20,573 nt of DNA, from contig DBOE01000048.1 of the NCBI GenBank assembly GCA_002299585.1, positions 1,550 through 22,122 on the forward strand. The letters run 5' to 3'. This document shows positions 1 to 7,208 of this stretch, piece by piece. The stretch is from Hydrogenovibrio sp. UBA654. Lineage in GTDB: Bacteria; Pseudomonadota; Gammaproteobacteria; Thiomicrospirales; Thiomicrospiraceae. Position 1 is the first letter of the stretch. The number at the start of each line of letters is the position of its first letter. A program made the position numbers and the translations under genes. The notes under the pieces were generated by a model, which saw nothing but the letters and a program-made list of their open reading frames with translations, was not told the DNA's origin and made no database searches.

Positions 1-31
1 TTTTACTGGCTAAAATGCACGACAACTTCCG

Positions 32-883
32 TTAACTTTCTGCTTCGATAATTCTTGCTTTTCTTCTTTCTTCTTCTTCTAATGCCGCTTTTATTTCTTG
101 CATTACTGAATCTACATCTGCTACAGATTCATGTTTTTTAAACCTTCCTGTTAGTTGCGTTTCTAAAGTTAGTTTTCCAGACTCGTACAATGCCCACATT
201 TCTTCAGCATAATTAGTTTTTAATAGTTGAGGTGCGTACTGTCCGTAGTAGTTAGTAACATTTTGTACATCACGGATTAGCATTTTTTTGGCATTATTAT
301 TGGCTGATGCATCTACTGCCTGTGGTAAATCTATTATCACCGGCCCATATTCATCAAGTAATATATTAAACTCAGATAAATCACCATGGACTATACCTAC
401 ACAAAGCATTCGCATAACATCCAGCATCACCTGTTTATGGTCTTCTAATGCTTGAACTTCATTTAGGCTAACATCGTTTAGTCTGGGAGCAACATTACCA
501 TCTTCATCAGTTATAATTTCCATTAATAAAACACCTTCAAAACATCCGTAAGGCTCTGGAACTCTAACCCCAGCATTAGCTACTTTATACAAGGCATCTA
601 CTTCTGCATTTTGCCAAGCGGATTCTTGCTCTTCACGCCCAAACTTCGAATTTTTTTGCATAGCTCTAGCACGACGACTATTGCGAGTTTTACGACCTTC
701 TTGATAGGTTACCGCCTGTTTAAAACTTCTTTGATGCACCTCTTTATAAACTTTTGCACAGCGGTATTCACTACCACAAAGCACTATGAATACATCTGCT
801 TCTTTGCCACTCATTAAGCGGCTTACAACTTCGTCAACAAGACCATCTTCAATTAGAGGTTGGATACGCTTCGGAGTTTTCAT
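32..883 (-). CDS. RIO-type serine/threonine protein kinase
   Basis: This is an atypical RIO-family kinase, expected to be cytoplasmic, to bind ATP and to phosphorylate itself or protein substrates. A glycine-poor nucleotide loop (SGKEADVF, residues 25-32) is followed by the ATP-binding lysine in CAKVYK (K44). The catalytic loop HGDLSEFN is at 166-173 with catalytic D168, and the metal-binding segment IIDLPQ is at 183-188 with D185. All the residues expected for activity are present. About 95 residues follow, ending in a charged, glutamate/arginine-rich helix. The 283-residue length suits bacterial members. The ATG is preceded by AAAGGA at good spacing. It diverges from the yciO operon across a 68-base gap. 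Bacterial RIO kinases have no well-established substrate, so the role is open while the family call is firm. Confidence 0.9.
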   Translation of the reverse strand: MKTPKRIQPLIEDGLVDEVVSRLMSGKEADVFIVLCGSEYRCAKVYKEVHQRSFKQAVTYQEGRKTRNSRRARAMQKNSKFGREEQESAWQNAEVDALYKVANAGVRVPEPYGCFEGVLLMEIITDEDGNVAPRLNDVSLNEVQALEDHKQVMLDVMRMLCVGIVHGDLSEFNILLDEYGPVIIDLPQAVDASANNNAKKMLIRDVQNVTNYYGQYAPQLLKTNYAEEMWALYESGKLTLETQLTGRFKKHESVADVDSVMQEIKAALEEEERRKARIIEAES

Positions 884-911
884 AGTTTCCTTTTAAGATT
901 ATTAATTGAGG

Positions 912-917
912 TATAAT
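912..917 (+). promoter_or_regulatory. Candidate -10 element of the yciO operon promoter
   Basis: A perfect TATAAT lies in the 68-base divergent gap between the RIO kinase gene and yciO. No convincing -35 box is seen 16-18 bases upstream (the region reads CCTTTTAA). Transcription would begin near 923-925, which places the in-frame TTG at 925 on or beside the transcript start and favours the GTG at 952 as the start codon. Confidence 0.4.
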
Positions 918-951
918 AACTCTTTTGATTTTACCAGTTAGATTTTATAAA

Positions 952-1575
952 GTGAAGAAAGATAGTCAATATATTTCAGTACATCCTGATAACCCACAAA
1001 AACGCTTGTTATTACAGGTGGTTAAAATATTAAATAATGGGGGGGTAATTGCCTATCCTACTGAGTCAGGTTATGCCTTAGGTTGTTATTGGGATAATAA
1101 AAATGCAATCGATCGTATTCGAGAAATTCGTCGTCTTGATGAAAAGCATGATTTTACTTTAGTTTGTGGAAATTTATCACATTTATCAGAATATGCAAAA
1201 GTTGGTAATGTTCAGTTTCGCTATTTAAAAGCACATTTGCCGGGACCATTTACTTTTATTTTACCAGCTAGCCTTGAAGTTCCTCGACGCTTGCAAACTC
1301 CAAAAAAGAAAACTATAGGTTTGCGTATTACTAAAAATATAGTTGCCAATGAGTTACTGAGTTATTTTGATAAACCATTAATTTCAGTTTCTTTGATACT
1401 GCCTAATGAAACTATACCCATGACAGATGGCTGGGAGATTCAGGAAGAACTAGCTCATTGTTTAGATGGCGTTTTAGATGGTGGTTTTTGTGGTTATCAA
1501 CCAACTACCGTAATAGATTTTACTGGCGAGGTACCTGTATTAGTTCGTCAAGGACAAGGAGTTTTTAATGCTTGA
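952..1575 (+). CDS. yciO: YciO/Sua5/YrdC-family protein (L-threonylcarbamoyladenylate synthase-like)
   Basis: This is a YrdC-fold protein of the YciO branch. Its relatives Sua5/TsaC make threonylcarbamoyl-AMP for the t6A37 tRNA modification; the activity of YciO itself is less settled. The N-terminus reads SVHPDNPQKRL, then GGVIAYPTESGYALGC, the family's nucleotide/threonine-binding segment. LPGPFTFILPAS, the GLRI element and a late TTVIDFTG follow. From the GTG at 952 the protein is about 207 residues, the usual YciO length. The frame stays open up to a TTG at 925, but that lies only 8 bases after a TATAAT and would add residues the family lacks. No clear ribosome-binding site precedes 952. 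It overlaps the next gene by 8 bases, so it heads an operon. A seven-G tract (1039-1045) encodes the conserved Gly-Gly. Confidence 0.85.
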   Translation: MKKDSQYISVHPDNPQKRLLLQVVKILNNGGVIAYPTESGYALGCYWDNKNAIDRIREIRRLDEKHDFTLVCGNLSHLSEYAKVGNVQFRYLKAHLPGPFTFILPASLEVPRRLQTPKKKTIGLRITKNIVANELLSYFDKPLISVSLILPNETIPMTDGWEIQEELAHCLDGVLDGGFCGYQPTTVIDFTGEVPVLVRQGQGVFNA

Positions 1576-2221
1576 ACTTTCATTGATGCAAAAAATAGCA
1601 GTTTGGTTTTTGCCAGTTATTTTTGCAATTACTATACATGAAGTGGCTCATGGTTGGGTAGCTTTACAATTTGGCGATAGAACTGCACAAATGTTAGGTA
1701 GATTAACTTTAAACCCTTTTAAACATATAGACCCAGTTGGTACCATACTTGTACCAGGAGTTTTATTAGTTTTAGGAGGGTTTGTATTTGGTTGGGCGAA
1801 AGCTGTTCCCGTAAATACCAGAAATTTTAAAAGACCTCGCCATGATATGGCTTGGGTTGCTTTAGCAGGACCTGCTTCAAACATTATAATGGCAGTTATC
1901 TGGGCAGTAGTTGCTAAAATTGGTTATATGATTATGCCTAATTATGATGAAATTGGTAAATTTATGGTTTATAGCGGAATGGCTGGAATTACCATTAATC
2001 TAATTTTGGCTATTTTAAATATGCTACCTATACCACCTTTGGATGGTAGCCGTATTGCGGCCGCTTTTTTACCTAAAAAAATGCACTATTTTTATATGAA
2101 ACTAGAGCCTTATGGTTTTTTTATAGTAGTAGGTTTAATGTTTTTAGGTATATTGGGAGTTTTAATTTCAGAACCCTTTAGGCTAGCCCAGTCTTTTATA
2201 TTAAAGATGGTTGGCCTTTAA
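1568..2221 (+). CDS. M50-family membrane metallopeptidase (site-2 protease homologue)
   Basis: This is an integral membrane zinc protease of the short, PDZ-less M50 type. The zinc-binding HEVAH is at residues 24-28 inside the first membrane helix. The second metal-ligand motif, NMLPIPPLDG, is at 151-160 with D159 as the expected ligand. Hydrophobic segments lie near 10-30, 57-75, 95-120, 133-155 and 183-201. The 217-residue length is normal for this class. Natural substrates are unknown; larger relatives cleave anti-sigma factors or signal peptide remnants within the membrane. The ATG is preceded by AGGAG at six bases, the clearest ribosome-binding site in this operon, and lies inside the end of yciO, so translation is probably coupled. 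Family assignment is firm; the physiological role is not. Confidence 0.9.
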   Translation: MLELSLMQKIAVWFLPVIFAITIHEVAHGWVALQFGDRTAQMLGRLTLNPFKHIDPVGTILVPGVLLVLGGFVFGWAKAVPVNTRNFKRPRHDMAWVALAGPASNIIMAVIWAVVAKIGYMIMPNYDEIGKFMVYSGMAGITINLILAILNMLPIPPLDGSRIAAAFLPKKMHYFYMKLEPYGFFIVVGLMFLGILGVLISEPFRLAQSFILKMVGL

Positions 2222-2222
2222 C

Positions 2223-2987
2223 ATGCCAAAAAGTATCGAAAATGAGAAGTTACAAAAAATTTTAGCAAGAGCTGGTTTTGGTTCGCGTAGAGAAGTAGAA
2301 AAAATAATCTCTGATGGCTTAGTAAAGGTTAATGGAAAAGTTGCAAAATTAGGTGAGCGAGCTATTGCCTCTGATAGCATACAATTTAAAGGTCAACCTA
2401 TAAAAGAAACTAGGCTTGCTAGGCAAACCACACAAGTTATTCTTTATAACAAACCAGAAGGACAGATTTGTTCAAGAAAAGATGAAAAGAATCGCACCAC
2501 AATTTTTCAAAATTTACCTCGCATAATTAATGGTCGTTGGATTTCTGTAGGTCGTTTAGATTTAAATACTTCTGGTTTGTTAATCCTAACCAATAATGGT
2601 GAGCTTGCCAATCGGATGATGCACCCATCTTATAAAATTGAACGAGAATACTCGGTAAGAATATTTGGTGAAGTTTCTGCACAAATTATTAGCCGTTTAA
2701 AAAAAGGGGTTAAATTAGAGGACGGCTTGGCAAAATTTGATCAAATAAGTAAACTACCAAAACAGGATGATGAATCCATTAATAAATGGTATAAAGTTGT
2801 AATCAAAGAAGGTCGTAATAGAGAAGTAAGAAGGATTTGGGAATCACAAAACCTACAAGTTAGTAGATTAATTCGTACTGGTTATGGGGTTTTTGATTTA
2901 CCAAGAACCCTACGGCAAGGAAAATCTAAAGAATTAAATTGGAAACAAATTAATCAACTATTAACAAGTGTTGACCTAAAAGAATAG
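2223..2987 (+). CDS. rluB: 23S rRNA pseudouridine synthase B, apparently with its tail cut off by a TAG
   Basis: The enzyme converts U2605 (E. coli numbering) of 23S rRNA to pseudouridine. An S4 RNA-binding domain (EKLQKILARAGFGSRREVE, about residues 8-26) is followed by the RsuA/RluB catalytic domain with GRLDLNTSGLL; the catalytic aspartate is D113. KPEGQICSRKD, ANRMMHPS and EGRNREVRRIWE closely follow E. coli RluB. The chosen ATG sits one base after the upstream stop; an in-frame TTG at 2211 would overlap that gene and looks less likely. The gene ends at TAG 2985-2987, directly after the catalytic domain. The same frame then continues for 36 stop-free codons to an ATGA overlap with the next gene, so the annotated end may come from a recent nonsense mutation or a recoded codon. 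Catalysis should be intact without the tail. Confidence 0.93.
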   Translation: MPKSIENEKLQKILARAGFGSRREVEKIISDGLVKVNGKVAKLGERAIASDSIQFKGQPIKETRLARQTTQVILYNKPEGQICSRKDEKNRTTIFQNLPRIINGRWISVGRLDLNTSGLLILTNNGELANRMMHPSYKIEREYSVRIFGEVSAQIISRLKKGVKLEDGLAKFDQISKLPKQDDESINKWYKVVIKEGRNREVRRIWESQNLQVSRLIRTGYGVFDLPRTLRQGKSKELNWKQINQLLTSVDLKE

Positions 2988-3098
2988 CCTAGACCTGATT
3001 TAAGGCACAAAATAAAAATCAGTGATAAGAAATCATTACCAACTAATAAATTTAACAAAACTGTAGATAAACAACCAACAAAAAGAACCAGAAAATGA
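2988..3098 (+). pseudogene. Open, lysine/arginine-rich extension of rluB beyond its TAG
   Basis: Read in the rluB frame, bases 2988-3095 give 36 codons with no stop, closed by TGA at 3096-3098. The translation has 13 lysines or arginines and ends in KRTRK, the composition often seen in the disordered C-terminal tails of RluB. The TGA overlaps the ATG of the next gene as ATGA, the typical join of coupled genes and the tight packing seen elsewhere in this operon. Without the extension the rluB-DUF445 gap is 107 bases, by far the largest in the run. I infer that this is former or conditionally translated coding sequence, not spacer. A sequencing error at the TAG is also possible. Confidence 0.55.
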
Positions 3099-3793
3099 AT
3101 AAAATTTTTTTAACTAACTTGGTAAGTTTTTTAATTATAGTAGCAGGCGTTTATATTAATAATCAGTTGCTGATTTTAGTAGGGTTATTTGCCTTATCTG
3201 GTGCTATAACTAACTGGTTAGCTATCCATTTATTGTTTGAAAAAGTACCAGGTCTTATTGGTTCGGGAGTTGTTCCCAATCAATTTAACGCTTTTAAACA
3301 AACTATAAAACAGATGATGATGGATCAGTTTTTTACTAAAGAACATATAATTCATTTAATGGCAAATAAACAAAAAACTTTAAATCTAGTTCCTGTAATT
3401 GAAAAAATAGATTTAACCCCAGCCTTTGATAATCTCATAAAAACCATTATGGAATCTAATTTGGTTGATCTATTAGGATCATTAGAAGAAAAAAATTATT
3501 TATATAAACTAAAAGATCCTTTTATTAAAAATATAAAAAACACTTTAGTAGAAATTACACAAAGTCAAGAGTTTACTAATTTATTAGAAATCCAGCTCAA
3601 CAACTCTAGTAAAAGTAATGAAATACAACAAAAAATATTCCATATTATAGACTCAAGACTAGCAGAATTAACCCCTGAAATAGTTAAACAAATAGTACAA
3701 AAAATGATAAAAGAACATTTAGGATGGTTAGTAGTTTGGGGAGGTATTTTGGGGGGTATCATTGGGCTTATAAGTGGCTATTTCATGTGGTAA
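3095..3793 (+). CDS. DUF445-family membrane protein
   Basis: This is a DUF445-type protein of unknown function. The N-terminus has two hydrophobic spans (about residues 4-20 and 24-46), the second containing the family hallmark GAITNWLAIHLLFEKVPGLIGSGVVP. A long, mostly helical, charged region follows (about 65-205), and a final glycine-rich membrane span occupies about 212-231. This is the usual DUF445 layout: membrane anchors at both ends holding a soluble helical domain. At 232 residues it is a short member. The ATG overlaps a TGA that closes the extended rluB frame, suggesting that it was once translationally coupled. Only a weak AAAGAA precedes it. The stop is two bases before the arfB ATG. 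Confidence 0.8.
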   Translation: MNKIFLTNLVSFLIIVAGVYINNQLLILVGLFALSGAITNWLAIHLLFEKVPGLIGSGVVPNQFNAFKQTIKQMMMDQFFTKEHIIHLMANKQKTLNLVPVIEKIDLTPAFDNLIKTIMESNLVDLLGSLEEKNYLYKLKDPFIKNIKNTLVEITQSQEFTNLLEIQLNNSSKSNEIQQKIFHIIDSRLAELTPEIVKQIVQKMIKEHLGWLVVWGGILGGIIGLISGYFMW

Positions 3794-3795
3794 AT

Positions 3796-4209
3796 ATGTT
3801 ACAAATATCAAAAAACATATCTATAGCATCAGCAGAAATAGAATTAATAGCGATTAGGTCGCAAGGAACTGGTGGGCAAAATGTAAACAAGATATCCTCT
3901 GCAATTCACTTACGCTTTGATATTAAAAAATCTAGTTTAGATGCTGTTTATAAAAATCGTTTATTACAGTTAAAAGATAAGAGAATCTCTAAAAAAGGCA
4001 TACTTATAATAAAAGCACAACAATATAGAACACAGGAAAAAAACCGAACTTCTGCTCTACAACGGCTAAAAAAAATAATAGAATCCATTGTTAAAGTTCA
4101 AAAGTATAGAATTGCAACTAAACCAACTAAAAACTCTAGAACAAAGCGTTTAAATTTAAAAACAAAACGGGGTCAATTAAAAAAACTTCGCTCTAAGCTA
4201 GAGAATTAG
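3796..4209 (+). CDS. arfB: Alternative ribosome-rescue factor B (peptidyl-tRNA hydrolase)
   Basis: ArfB (YaeJ) enters the empty A site of ribosomes stalled on truncated mRNA and hydrolyses the peptidyl-tRNA. The class I release-factor-like domain carries the catalytic GGQ at residues 26-28 in RSQGTGGQNVNK. The C-terminus (about 105-137) is a lysine/arginine-rich tail (RTKRLNLKTKRGQLKKLRSK), the part that occupies the mRNA channel in characterised ArfB. The 137-residue length matches E. coli ArfB (about 140). The frame is open further upstream into the DUF445 gene, but those codons do not resemble the family; the ATG at 3796, two bases after the DUF445 stop, gives the canonical MLQIS start. 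The decoding recognition loops of true release factors are absent, as expected. Confidence 0.93.
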   Translation: MLQISKNISIASAEIELIAIRSQGTGGQNVNKISSAIHLRFDIKKSSLDAVYKNRLLQLKDKRISKKGILIIKAQQYRTQEKNRTSALQRLKKIIESIVKVQKYRIATKPTKNSRTKRLNLKTKRGQLKKLRSKLEN

Positions 4210-4211
4210 TA

Positions 4212-5609
4212 ATGATTGAAGCGATCAAAAAAAAACTAATATCTTCTGTTGATATTGCCCCTTTAGTAACCTTTAGAGTTGCATTTGGACTACTACTACT
4301 TATAGATGTATATCGTTATTTTTCTCATAGTTGGATACACTCTTCGTATGTTAGTCCTACATTCCACTTCACTTATTATGGTTTTTCATGGATAGAAGTA
4401 CTTCCTGGCACTGGTATGTACTACTTATTTGCTCTCTTGGGAGTTTGTAGTTTATTTATTATATTAGGGCTATTTTACCGAATTTCAATTATTGTTTTTA
4501 CGCTTGGTTTTACTTATGTATTTTTAATAGATCAGACTAATTACTTAAATCACTTCTATTTAGTTATCTTGTACAGTGTAATCTTAATATTTTTACCTGC
4601 TAATCGTGATATATCATTAGATAGTAAGTTTTACCCTAAAATTAAGACTCGTTTGGTACCCTACTGGACAGTTTTAGTTCTTATCTTACAACTAGAAATT
4701 GTCTTAATTTATGCAGGAGTGGTAAAAATAAATTCAGACTGGTTACAATTTGAACCACTTAGAATGTGGCTGTTCCAACAAGATCCTTGGCATGAAGCTT
4801 TTAAACACGACTGGATAGTCATCTTGGCTATTTATTTTCCTATTGCTATACACATTTTAGGAGCTCCATTATTATTTTGGAAAAAAACTAGGCTCTTTAT
4901 TTTTGTTTTATATGTATTGTTTCATCTTTCTAACCACTTTAGCTTTAGAATTGGGATCTTCCCTTGGTTTACTATTGCCGCAACAACCCTATTCTTCTCA
5001 GCCGCTCTGCATAGAAAATTTTGGAACCGAGTTTTATATGTACATGAAAAAGAAAATATCTTAACGCCTCAATATAGTACTAGTAAAAACTTATCTTATG
5101 GACTATTAGTTTTTTTTACTGCTTGGTTTATTGCTCAAACTCTTTTGCCTATACGCCATTATTTCTACCCAGGAGATGTAGATTGGAATGAAGATGGGCA
5201 TCATTTTTCATGGCGCATGAAACTTCGTAGCAAAAAAGGCACAAGTGATTTTAAAGTTGAGGATTCAATAAGCAAACAAATAGTAAAGATAAATATAGGC
5301 GAATATTTAACCTATAAACAATATAGAAAAATTTCATGCCACCCAGAGCTAATACTACAATTTTCAAGATATTTGGCTGAGGTTTACAAAAATAAAGGCT
5401 TTCAAGATCCTAAGGTTTTTGCAGATATTTACTGCTCGTTGAATGGCAGAGCTTTATCAAAAGTAGTTGCTAATGATGTTGATTTAAGTAAAATACCCCA
5501 AAATATAAGCCCGACTAAATGGATGTTACCTCTTAACATACCCCTAGAACAGCGTTTACCTAAATACCAATATATGCTTAACGAATACTATGGGGTAGAG
5601 AAATATTAA
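4212..5609 (+). CDS. HTTM / vitamin K-dependent gamma-carboxylase-like membrane protein
   Basis: This is a multispanning membrane protein of the HTTM family, the catalytic part of vertebrate gamma-glutamyl carboxylase. Hydrophobic helices fill about residues 20-270 and 290-312. Landmarks are TNYLNHFYLVILYS, IFLPANRDISLD, YAGVVKINSDW (167-177) and FHLSNHFSFRIGIFPWF. The lysine in VVKINSDW (K172) aligns by eye with the segment that, from memory, holds catalytic Lys218 of the human enzyme. After the last helix, QTLLPIRHYFYPGDVDW and HHFSWRMKLRSKKG resemble the start of the carboxylase lumenal domain, so this is more than a bare HTTM domain. At 465 residues it is shorter than the human protein. 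It starts two bases after arfB and converges with a DCC oxidoreductase gene 15 bases away. Bacterial substrates are unknown; carboxylase activity is only an inference. Confidence 0.82.
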   Translation: MIEAIKKKLISSVDIAPLVTFRVAFGLLLLIDVYRYFSHSWIHSSYVSPTFHFTYYGFSWIEVLPGTGMYYLFALLGVCSLFIILGLFYRISIIVFTLGFTYVFLIDQTNYLNHFYLVILYSVILIFLPANRDISLDSKFYPKIKTRLVPYWTVLVLILQLEIVLIYAGVVKINSDWLQFEPLRMWLFQQDPWHEAFKHDWIVILAIYFPIAIHILGAPLLFWKKTRLFIFVLYVLFHLSNHFSFRIGIFPWFTIAATTLFFSAALHRKFWNRVLYVHEKENILTPQYSTSKNLSYGLLVFFTAWFIAQTLLPIRHYFYPGDVDWNEDGHHFSWRMKLRSKKGTSDFKVEDSISKQIVKINIGEYLTYKQYRKISCHPELILQFSRYLAEVYKNKGFQDPKVFADIYCSLNGRALSKVVANDVDLSKIPQNISPTKWMLPLNIPLEQRLPKYQYMLNEYYGVEKY

Positions 5610-5624
5610 AAAATCATGATAATC

Positions 5625-6056
5625 CTATTTATCTGACAAAAATCTAGAGTTATGGTCTTTTGTAGGTAAAAAACATTGTTCATATTTCCCAAATAAAGCA
5701 TAACGATTCTTTGCCACCCTGTCGTATAGCCAGTTCCTTATTTTTTTGGGTATAATCTTGCCAATTATAAGTAATTTCCAAGGAAAACCTAAGCGTTTAA
5801 TTATTTCTAAAAAAGCCTCACTTTTCGCAAATTTACCATTCTTATCAATATAAAGTATAGTATCAAAGCTATCTGTAGGCATTGCAAAGTGTTTTAAAAT
5901 AGCTTGTCCTTCAGTTGATTGCACTGTTGCCAATTTAAAGATATGTCGTTTATCATATTTAATAATAAACCTACTCCATGCATGGCATAATTTGCATACT
6001 CCATCAAATAAGATTAGTTTATCTTTTTGGCTCATGTATGGTGGCATATTGTTCAT
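5625..6056 (-). CDS. DCC family thiol-disulfide oxidoreductase (DUF393)
   Basis: This is a small thioredoxin-like protein of the DCC family. The signature DGVCKLC is at residues 18-24 with a CxxC pair (C21, C24), followed by a conserved tryptophan and a FKLATVQS-type strand. A mid-protein DTILYIDKNGKFAKSEAFLEIIKRLG matches the family's helical core, and a C-terminal YRVAKNRY-like segment (YDRVAKNRYALFG) is also typical. There is no signal peptide, so it is probably cytoplasmic or peripheral to the membrane. The start at 6056 has GAGAA upstream; methionines at residues 4 and 8 are alternatives. It lies downstream of nadA on the same strand and faces the HTTM gene tail to tail. DCC and HTTM domains are recurrent partners in bacteria as far as I recall, so they may work together. 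Confidence 0.85.
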   Translation of the reverse strand: MNNMPPYMSQKDKLILFDGVCKLCHAWSRFIIKYDKRHIFKLATVQSTEGQAILKHFAMPTDSFDTILYIDKNGKFAKSEAFLEIIKRLGFPWKLLIIGKIIPKKIRNWLYDRVAKNRYALFGKYEQCFLPTKDHNSRFLSDK

Positions 6057-6075
6057 AAATTTCTCAAGATATCAT

Positions 6076-7176
6076 TTATGCTTTTTTTACTTCTTTTTTG
6101 GCGATTAAACCTTTTTTTCGAGAAAAATCTAACATTTTGTTAATAGATCTTAGTGCTCGTAGCCGTATAGTTTCCTCAAGAAATATTTCACCTGTACCGC
6201 TTAGCAAACAATCATGCAAGTTCTGCAAACCATTTATTGCCATCCACGGACAGTGTGCACAGCTAATACAGTGTCCATCTTTACCTCCAGTAGGTGCTAC
6301 AATTAGTTTTTTATGCGGGGCAAGTTGTTTCATTTTCCAGAAAATACCATTGTCAGTCGCAACTATAAACTTTTGATCTGGCATAGTTTGTACTGCTTCT
6401 ATCATAACCCTAGTTGAGCCAACTACATCAGCTAACTCAACTACCTCAGCTGGTGATTCTGGGTGCACTAATACTTTTGCACGGGGGTTTAACTTTTTTA
6501 ATTCTTGTAACTCAAAAACTTGAAATTCATCATGCACAATACACTGCCCTTGCCAGAGTATCATTTCTATACCTGTCTCACTTTGTATCCAACTGCCTAA
6601 ATGCCTGTCTGGCCCCCAAATTATTTTTTTACCTTGCTTTTTTAAGTGGTTTACTATTTCTAGGGCATTACCAGAGGTTACTACCCAATCAGCAATAGCT
6701 TTTACTTCAACACTAGTATTGGCATAAACAACTACGGTATGCTCTGGATATTGATTGCAAAAGCTCCTAAATTCATCCGCAGGACAGCCTTTGTCTAGTG
6801 AACAAGTTGCCTCTATATCTGGCATAAGAATGGTTTTTTCTGGACTAATCATTTTAGACGTTTCACCCATAAACTTTACCCCACAAACAACAAGCGTGCT
6901 AGCTGAAGACTGGGCTCCAAAATTTGCCATTTCCAACGAATCAGCAACTTTACCACCAGTTTCTTCAGCTAAAGCCTGTAAATCATGGTCTACATAATAG
7001 TGGGCAACTATCTGGGCTTTTTTTTCTTTGAGTAGTTTTTTGATTTTTTTTACTAGCAAGGCTTTTTCTCTTTCAGTTAAATAGGCAGGTAAAACTACTG
7101 AACTAGCAAGATTATTAATACTATTTGCGAGCTCTATTGGGATTGATTGTGCTAAATTAATCGTTTGTGAAGACAT
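6076..7176 (-). CDS. nadA: Quinolinate synthase A
   Basis: NadA condenses iminoaspartate (from NadB) with dihydroxyacetone phosphate to give quinolinate for de novo NAD synthesis. It is a cytoplasmic [4Fe-4S] enzyme. The sequence follows E. coli NadA throughout: AHYYVDHDLQALAEETGG, CGVKFMGETSKMISPEKTILMPD, WQGQCIVHDEF, HPESPAEVVELADVVGST and CAHCPWMA. By alignment with E. coli C113, C200 and C297, the cluster ligands here are C125, C212 and C309; C303 and C306 are also kept. At 366 residues it is slightly longer than E. coli NadA, from a roughly 12-residue longer N-terminus. AGG lies five bases before the ATG. It follows aspS by 32 bases with no evident terminator. No NadB or NadC gene is in view. 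Confidence 0.97.
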   Translation of the reverse strand: MSSQTINLAQSIPIELANSINNLASSVVLPAYLTEREKALLVKKIKKLLKEKKAQIVAHYYVDHDLQALAEETGGKVADSLEMANFGAQSSASTLVVCGVKFMGETSKMISPEKTILMPDIEATCSLDKGCPADEFRSFCNQYPEHTVVVYANTSVEVKAIADWVVTSGNALEIVNHLKKQGKKIIWGPDRHLGSWIQSETGIEMILWQGQCIVHDEFQVFELQELKKLNPRAKVLVHPESPAEVVELADVVGSTRVMIEAVQTMPDQKFIVATDNGIFWKMKQLAPHKKLIVAPTGGKDGHCISCAHCPWMAINGLQNLHDCLLSGTGEIFLEETIRLRALRSINKMLDFSRKKGLIAKKEVKKA

Positions 7177-7208
7177 GATGCCTATAACCCAAGAATATAT
7201 ATTTTATT

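Noticed and set aside
611..817. A 68-residue plus-strand frame opposite the RIO kinase
   Set aside because: It is antisense to a well-supported kinase gene, with no ribosome-binding site or family likeness.
5610..5624. Possible bidirectional terminator between the HTTM and DCC genes
   Set aside because: Only 15 bases are available, and no stem with a T-tract can be drawn there.
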